The notes beneath the pieces were generated by a model. That model ran no database searches. It was not told the DNA's origin and worked only from the letters and a program-made list of their open reading frames with translations. From Trissonchulus latispiculum (taxonomy: Eukaryota > Nematoda > Enoplea > Enoplida > Ironidae), in the NCBI GenBank assembly GCA_030248195.1, contig JASAND010011394.1, positions 51,959-115,958 of the forward strand: a stretch of 64,000 nucleotides of DNA, given 5' to 3'. The position numbers and the translations under genes are program-made. Below are positions 58,301 to 64,000 of the stretch, piece after piece. Positions within the stretch are counted from its first letter, which is position 1; the number at the start of each line of letters is the position of its first letter.

Positions 58301-59073
58301 CAGTGGTAGGGCCGATGTTGCCTTAACTACTTGAATGTAACTAGTCACCAACGATATACTAAGATAGCTCAACGAACATACAGCAATATTCTGCTGGGAA
58401 ATAGAAAAGATATCTGTCTGTTTGATGACCCACATTAACCAATATCCAAGTCCAACTAAAACAATTACATCACAATGTAATATAGAACCTAATGTCGCTC
58501 AGTGTTAAAATGCTAACAGCAGAAAACATCAAATGTAGACAAGACTTAACTGGTCAGCGCTTGTTTATTTTCACCCAAGAATTTTTCGGACATATAATAG
58601 AAATAAATAGAAACTTAATAGAAAGAAATGACACAAAATAAAATCAAATAAAAAATAAAAAACGTCACAAAACCAAATCAGGATTACAGAATGGGATGTG
58701 CTCGTTAAAATAACATGACACCTGACGAAAATTAGAAAATTATCTGCACGTGTACATTAGTGACCCAAGCACCTATGTTTAGCCGAAATAGTTGGAATAA
58801 ATATCGTAATAACAACACTGATAATAAACAAATATAGCAAGACTCACTGCTTAGGAACAAGAACACCGACAACGAATATAAACATGATAATGTGATCGTG
58901 CACGCATCGGCTCCTCCAGGAAAGCAACCTGTCACTTTAAATATAGTTAACACTGGATATGACCATTTCCAAAACAGAGAACGTTCTCTTGTAGTTGTCG
59001 CACTCCTCAGCGTCTGCATGGACTTTTTGAAGAAGCTGGTGACGACAGGAAACTGTGTTTTGTCGCTTTCCAT
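55330..59073 (-). CDS. Gustatory-receptor-like gene, copy 2, intact
   Basis: Exons on the minus strand: 59073-58848, 58455-57524, 55446-55330. All borders are GT/AG, phases match, and the total is 424 aa, a normal length for a gustatory receptor. Exon 1 gives the cytoplasmic N-terminus and TM1 (SCLYSLSVFLFLS). Exon 2 gives most membrane segments (YWLMWVI; LSYLSISLVTSYIQV; LHVLILLLCLVCPLIITGAV; VFLCFGMFGLRY; SLVVWNLSSLCLTMLNAYY; VVSVLIAGSTGLTAIPMLL). Exon 3 starts EASIILTYTLILLQMGPP, holding the TYhhhhhQ signature of GR TM7 (~393-401). The last intron is 2077 bp because hAT-like element F sits in it. GRs are odorant/taste-type ligand-gated channels with intracellular N-termini; the ligand is unknown. 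Confidence 0.87.
55545..56972. mobile_element. hAT-like non-autonomous element F, GGTCCT arrays, fold-back
   Basis: The element is 1428 bp, with ends GGTGGGGACTAAAAGC and GCTTTTAGACTCCACC (16-bp inverted, two mismatches) and a perfect 8-bp duplication GAAATAAG (55537-55544, 56973-56980). CAGGAC/GTCCTG hexamer arrays fill 55558-55805 and 56590-56955, in opposite orientation and with matching block order (AAGGGTCTAAAACCAGGACC units). The inverted similarity continues inward, for example AACCTTTCCACCAAAGTTTA at 55891 against TAAACTTTGGTGGAAAGC near 56490. The whole element is thus a large imperfect palindrome around ~56250. No transposase. It lies in the last intron of gustatory-receptor-like copy 2. 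Confidence 0.9.
57185..57400 (+). repeat. Dispersed repeat family R1, copy 3
   Basis: GGGGGCCACTTTGGTC, AAAATCAATAGCCACGGATT, TCGCTCATTTTCCCTTATAA, AAAACAAGACAAATATTAG, AACTTGAAAATTCCGGTGATG and ATGGTTGACCGATAC match copy 2 at 40802-41030 in order. It lies in the last intron of gustatory-receptor-like copy 2, between element F and exon 2. Confidence 0.7.
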
Positions 59074-59109
59074 TTGCAAAAATTACAAAACAGATATGTA
59101 ATTACTGAC

Positions 59110-60900
59110 AAATACACTGAACAATATTGCCAATGTGTTACCAGCTAAAACTGTCTACCTCATGCATCTCTATTTTGTAAGACAACTAAGGGTTCTGCAA
59201 CAGAACTTGGATATAGACGCACATTTTCGAAACGTGAAGGAAAGGCACTTCTATCGGAGTCAAAGTGTTGAGCATACCATTACAGTAAAAACTCGCTGAA
59301 CCAACAAAACTGCGACTCACTACTTTTCGAGCTTGGATTAAAGGTGTTAAAATTAACTAGACTATCTTTGCGAATTAGTTAGAAGTGAGAAACTCAACTC
59401 TGTAAATTAAGCGGAATTACCAATTTTATCTCCACTCGCATTGATGAAAAGAGTTAGAATTAAATCTACTTTTTTCGCGAATCAATTGTGGATTGAAAAT
59501 ATGCTGAGTTAAATTTAACTCCATTGCATTGGCGAATGGAATAAATTCTGGCTAATCTGCTTCGTGCTTTTGTATACAACATTTTATATGTATAAATACA
59601 AATAGTAAATACTCATTCATTCAAGTTTTCGCCTCTATAAATTAGGCACATGGGGAAATTTATTGAATACTAAATTAGGCTGATTTGGAAATTAAAATTG
59701 AAAAACATAATTGCCATGTCGTCTTCCTATATCGATGCGACAGATTCTACATTTCTTGCTTGCTTGCTTTACATACGAAAAAGTAAAAGCAGAAACTAGC
59801 AAACAGCGTTATCTTATCCTCAATATTTGAACAGATTTTTCCCTTTTTTATTACAAAACCCTGTAGAATTCTGAAAGTATTTCCACCCGTTTGGATATTC
59901 TGAGATCGGAATGTATGTCTGATACGAACAAGGACAAATATTTGGTTGACAAATAGTTAAGTTCAACGCTCTGTAGAAATTTTATTTTTATTGGGCATTC
60001 TATTATTCCATTGAATGCTTATTGAATTGCTTATCAAAAGATATAGCAAACAAAGACTGACAGTGTTCGCATGTTCTCGTATACTGATTTACCGGAACCT
60101 GATGCAAGTTGGTGATTTTAATTATTCCAACATTGAATCAGGTGACGTACATATGGAATGAGGGCAATAGCGACGCCACCCCCTTTCAAGTCCTTTTATA
60201 ATTCCAACTTTCGTTATTTTCCCTAAAATTCCCCCAAAGCACATGAACTCCCTTTAAATATTGTTCGGACTATTTTATTGACAAACCCTGTAATTTTGTA
60301 ATTGTCCTGTGTTCAAAAATCCATTTTGAATAACTTGTAGTGCTATCTTTATGCTCATATTGCAAAAACCATCCAAATTTTTTAATTTCCGTATTTTAAG
60401 AGCATAAATATAGCACTACCGTTATCGTTATTGCGTAATTTGTGGTAGCTTGCTGAAGATTGTACACCCCGTTTGAACGCATAACAAAATTACACTTTCG
60501 TAATCATTAGTCAGTTGGGAATTTGATTTCACCGTGTACAGTCGGCCCAAGTTTTGTGGGGCCCCATCAATAGAATTTCGTCTGAATTCTAAAAGTTTCC
60601 CTTTTTGCCTTTTCTGTTTTTGTAGTAAATTCTGCTAACTTTATTCAATGTAAGCCCTCCAACCTTTAATTATTCTTTTATTCATTCTTTTTACTCCTGA
60701 TCCATACCCCTTTTTCCTCTATTGAGAGGATGCTCCCGTTATCCTTTGTCTGTACCCTTTGACAAGCCAAGTCGTCATCTCCCCCTTTGCTACTTTCTCT
60801 TCCCCTCCCCTTACTGGTTACTCCTCCCCCAGTTTGTTTTTGTTGCCTGTGCTATTCCTGTATTTTCATCATTAAATAATTCAGTTGTCACTCGTTTAGC
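59110..60900. other. Intergenic DNA
   Basis: No gene, RNA or repeat stands out beyond AT-rich sequence. A long plus-strand frame opening at 60722 runs into the LTR-like repeat and is treated as fortuitous. Confidence 0.4.
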
Positions 60901-60921
60901 TTTATTTATTTTTAACCTTTA

Positions 60922-61135
60922 TGTAACGGATCAAGGTGACACACGGTCAACCTTCCCGTTGCTGCCGGCTGTAGCTAGTATAGCTACCCGTCAGGCTTTG
61001 TATAACATCATCACCTTGGGTTGGGAGAACTTTGCAAGTCACGTAGCTCCCCCCACGTGTATGTTTGGGATTGGGTGGGTTCCCCCCCTCGTGACTAGGG
61101 AGCTACGTGATTGGGGGGAAATTCTCACTAGGGGG
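60922..61135 (+). repeat. LTR-like repeat, copy 2
   Basis: It starts TGTAACGGATCAAGGTGACA and runs through CCGTTGCTGCC, TAGCTACCCGTCAGGCTTTG, TTTGGGATTGGGTGGGTTCC and GAGCTACGTGATTGGGGGG. This is the same order as 49203-49402. The TG start and position upstream of a protein-like region suggest the 5' LTR of a retroelement. Its 3' end is not resolved; a PBS-like TGGCGAGGCTGTCCCGACC lies at 61542. Confidence 0.5.
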
Positions 61136-61769
61136 CGCTCGCTCGTCAGCCCAACACTCGCTTCCCCCCTTCAGTGTTGTTATTTCTGTTGTCGTGAACG
61201 CTTGCCTTTACTACGCTATTCTCTCCCCCCAATCGCTGTATATTACTCCCATTTAATTTCTCCCTTTGTAGCTCTCCCCGGATCTACTGGTGTGTTGGCT
61301 GACTCCCGTCAGTAACTGTAAGTTGTGTGTCTGTTTGTCTGCTGTTTATTTGAGGATTCAACCCATTTGTGTTATATTGTCTTGTTATAATAATAACTTG
61401 TTGTTTCTATTCCTTATTAAACTGTATTTATTTAGGTTTAGGCTTTCTGAGCTCCTGCTAGGTAGGTAGCCCAATTCTGAGTGAGTGAGAGGACGAGTCA
61501 TCTCGCCCTTAGGGTAGGATTATTTACTGCGTATAATTATCTGGCGAGGCTGTCCCGACCGTCTCTTGAAGTCGGTACGTTATCCAGCTGTGCCACGGTC
61601 TCCGCGTCCGCTACGTCTGGTTGAATAACAAGGGTTTCAGCTGTCTACTTTCCAGTTGTGCTATTGAAATTTTCTTCTTTCCCAAGAAAAAGAAACAGAA
61701 AATGAACAAAAATTCAAAGAAAATTTGGCGATACTAAGGCCGGCGCACATCTGAGCGTAACTTTCTCAA

Positions 61770-62055
61770 AACTTAACCGATTTAGTTCAAATTTAGTATG
61801 GATGCACTTGAACACATGTCTGATTGATTTGCAGCAAAATTTTAAAATTTGAAAAATTTTGAATTTTTAAGTTTTCCAAGGGGGGATCAAGTGGAACCAA
61901 ACAATTATTTGTCTCCGATTTCGCTGAAAAGTTGCATATAAGGATTTTCTGGGTCGCTGAACACGAATCTGAAAAGCGTTTTTCGATCCAGCTTTTCGTT
62001 AGCTAGAGATAAACTAAAGTCGTAAGCTTCACGTTTAAGCTTATATCTACTATGA
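61770..62055. repeat. Relative of the 6567 MITE interior
   Basis: GATTTCGCTGAAAAGTTGCA, GATTTTCTGGGTCGCTGA, CACGAATCTGAAAAGCGTTT and TTCGATCC correspond to ATTTTGCTGAAAACTTGAG, GGTTTTCTGTGGCGGTGAG, CACGAATCTGAAATCCGTTT and TTCGATTC in the MITE at 6567-6987, in order. Only one arm is seen, so it may be a truncated copy. The terminal TGGGTATG is absent. Confidence 0.55.
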
Positions 62056-62061
62056 GAACGG

Positions 62062-63365
62062 GTGGATCAGCCGTACTGGCCTGTTGTGTGGTCAGTGGTG
62101 CAGCAATCGCCAATAGCTGTTCCTTTTAGAATGTATACTGAACCGCAATGGCAAGTGGCGTATCTTCCAGATTTTCGGGCAAAAACGGAACCGCGGGACC
62201 TGAATCCCTATTTCGTCGCCACATGGAAATTTTGTGATCAACATCTTCGTGAGTTGGATATTCCGTTTGCTCTGAGTACCAATATTGTCGGAAGTATTTA
62301 CATCAGGTAAAGGAGGTGATCCCGAGGGCTCCAGTCGACATTATTTATGAACGTCAGCCTGCCGCCTTGGATCCAAATTGCTTGTTTCCCTGTTTTGACC
62401 CGGAGTTTTGGGCTTGTACTGTTGTTTTACCAGCTCTGAAACGTGATGGCCAAATTGTTTTTGACTCTTTAGAAATGTTGGGGTATGGCCCTTATCGTAC
62501 AGCTGCGTTCGCTGACGCTATTTCTCGAATTTTTCCGCCGATTCGGTGTTATCCTCACATGCGACGATGTACTAGCCCAGCCGTGTCCAGGAGGCCTGGA
62601 AAAAGAGGGCTCAGCAGCTGAATGATCTTGTCGCTGACCTGGAATCCAAAATTTGGGCTCACCGCTTGATGCCTGAGGACAATGTGTGTTGTGTTTTTCA
62701 CAGGTTGTGTTTTTCAAAGGTAGCCGTATGCCCATGTCCAATATGTATCCGTTGCAGCCAGATCCAGAGGCGAAGGTTCAGGATGAATACATGTCCTTGT
62801 GGGGCCGGCAATTTGCAGTGAATGAGTTTCCATACCAGTTTTAAAAGGCTTATGATTGGTTCGGTTTACATCAGCCGGCGCGTGAAATTGTTCAAACGGG
62901 GTCTCCTTTTGCAGCCAAGAAGGGTGCAGAGTTTTTCTGACGCATTGGGTTCCTCGAAATTCCACCTTGAGTCGTATGTGGCATGATGATGAGTCGGTGG
63001 TTCGGGCCGCATATATGTCAGAGTGTTTGAGGGCTAAAGTTCGATCGTGTCCCCAACTCTACAAGGCTTTGCAAAATTCGGGGGTTGATTATTTGGCTGA
63101 AGCGGTGAATGAAGATAAGTATTCTGAAGCGGTGAATGAAGATAAGTATTGGGGTATTGGCATGGATTTTTCAAAGCTTCTTCGAAAGTCGGCTACTGAA
63201 ATTCGTAGGATTATGATTAACCCCAAGAGATCGGGCAAAAATTGGATGGGCAAACTTTTGATAATCGTGCGTGCAGAACTGTTCCCAAATTTGCCCCTGG
63301 AGGTCGATGATGAGGAGAGGTCTCGGCGCAGGCGGGAAGCGGCTTTTAGGCAGAGCCGGCGTTGA
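62062..63365 (+). pseudogene. Decayed protein-coding remnant, possibly retroelement gag-like
   Basis: Several overlapping frames on the plus strand read like one broken protein. They are 62062-62310 (MYTEPQWQVAYLPDFRAKTE; PYFVATWKFCDQHLRELDIP), 62316-62621 (RQPAALDPNCLFPCFDPEFW; VLPALKRDGQIVFDSLEML), a stop-interrupted stretch about 62710-62965 (LWGRQFAVNEFPYQF, KAYDWFGLHQPAREIV) and 62967-63365 (GIGMDFSKLLRKSATEIRRI; ending in an Arg-rich tail DDEERSRRRREAAFRQSRR). Composition and the basic C-terminus fit a gag-like or nucleoprotein remnant of a retroelement, but no zinc knuckle, protease or RT motif is visible in the window. A short tandem repeat (EAVNEDKYSEAVNEDKYW) lies near 63100. The class is unproven. 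Confidence 0.4.
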
Positions 63366-63499
63366 TGTTTTGTTGTTGTATGGGAGGTGGTGTTTTTGGC
63401 CCAGTTGGGGGGTTGTGCCCTGTGGTGGTACTATTTTTAACTTTAATCTTTTTATCTATTTTTGACAAAACATGAAGTTTTATATTAATGTCATGGGAG

Positions 63500-64000
63500 G
63501 TTCCGGGTTTGCAACTGGGGGAGAGATTGCATTTTGTGGATTGTTTTGTTTACGTATATTTTAGATAGAGAATTAGGTTGTTAGTTAAACATTGTACTAA
63601 ACTTCTGTTGAAATTAAGTGGGTGGGGTTTTTCACGAGAAGCAATGTTTGTGGTTCATTCCTTGATTTCTTTGTATTAAAACTCACATACCCAAACTAAG
63701 TAGAGCTAAATTTAGTTGATTATAGGGGGTTTTCCTTGGGGGTGTGTAACACCTCAGTCCAATTTGGAGTTGTCCGGAACCTCCTATCATATGATCTCAA
63801 ATTTAAAATTTTTATCTTTACTTTTCTTTTCTAACGTGTTTTCTTTAGCTTTCGTTCACACACACGTATAGACAACAGTTCTGAGGGTACTTCTAATCTT
63901 CTCCCGCTGCTGGGTTGCTGCTGTCACTACCCTGGTCCTCGGATCAGGATTCCGGGGCCCATGGAGAGTGACCAGCAGCACGTTCACATAGATTCCGTTA
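63500..64000. other. Possible 3' end of a retroelement, and window edge
   Basis: A purine-rich ACTGGGGGAGAGATTG at 63518 and a GGGGGTGTGTAACACCTC at 63739 each resemble a polypurine tract and LTR start (TGTAACACC). Neither matches the start of the 60922 repeat, so the pairing is not established. No gene is seen to the end of the window. Confidence 0.3.

Noticed and set aside
60722..61315. 197-codon open frame on the plus strand
   Set aside because: It runs through the LTR-like repeat whose other copy (49203) is not open in this frame; composition is low in charged residues and no domain is visible.

Overview
This is a window of nuclear DNA from an invertebrate animal. The coding signal lies in short exons with GT/AG borders, separated by AT-rich introns and much repetitive DNA. 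The gene content is metazoan: a RIPOR/FAM65 Rho-regulator homologue, an HMIT-like proton/myo-inositol symporter (SLC2A13 type), a Methyltransf_21 (FkbM-like) membrane-anchored protein best known from nematodes, and two gustatory-receptor-like genes with the C-terminal TYhhhhhQ signature known from arthropod GRs. This suggests a protostome, probably an ecdysozoan, but I cannot name the species. Exon coordinates are my own reading; every chained exon keeps reading phase across its splice sites.

Layout. 1-3.5 kb: no gene, one 1.18-kb hAT-like element (A). 3.55-20.42 kb (+): RIPOR gene, 19 exons, 798 codons plus stop, with several transposon insertions in its introns (a mariner-like MITE, two small CAGGGCC elements and hAT-like element B). 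20.6-22.0 kb: hAT-like element C just behind the RIPOR stop. 22-26.9 kb: tRNA-derived SINEs and unexplained intergenic DNA. 26.95-34.56 kb (+): HMIT-like transporter, 11 exons, 593 aa, with SINEs and a TTAA-flanked piggyBac-like element in its introns. 35.99-38.31 kb (-): Methyltransf_21 gene, 5' end missing. 38.49-40.47 kb: composite element D. 43.2-45.5 kb (-): gustatory-receptor-like copy 1, with a one-base frameshift. 46.6-48.15 kb (+): coiled-coil protein. 49.98-52.25 kb: two uncertain small coding candidates around another inverted-repeat element. 52.25-54.06 kb: hAT-like element E carrying a nested TTAA element. 55.33-59.07 kb (-): gustatory-receptor-like copy 2, intact, with hAT-like element F inside its last intron. 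60.9-63.8 kb: decayed retroelement-like sequence.

The most striking signal is a recurring transposon design. At least five elements of 1.2-1.8 kb have perfect 8-bp target-site duplications and short terminal inverted repeats. Just inside each end every family carries its own private 5-6-bp tandem repeat (GGCTC, GGGTCT/A, CTGAAA, GGGCC or GGTCCT; GGTTCC and GGATC in two less complete cases), in short blocks separated by AT-rich spacers and pointing in opposite directions at the two ends. None encodes a visible transposase. The second notable result is the dispersed duplication of the gustatory-receptor gene. Once the 1.4-kb insertion is subtracted, exon sizes and intron lengths match between the copies, and one copy carries a one-base deletion.
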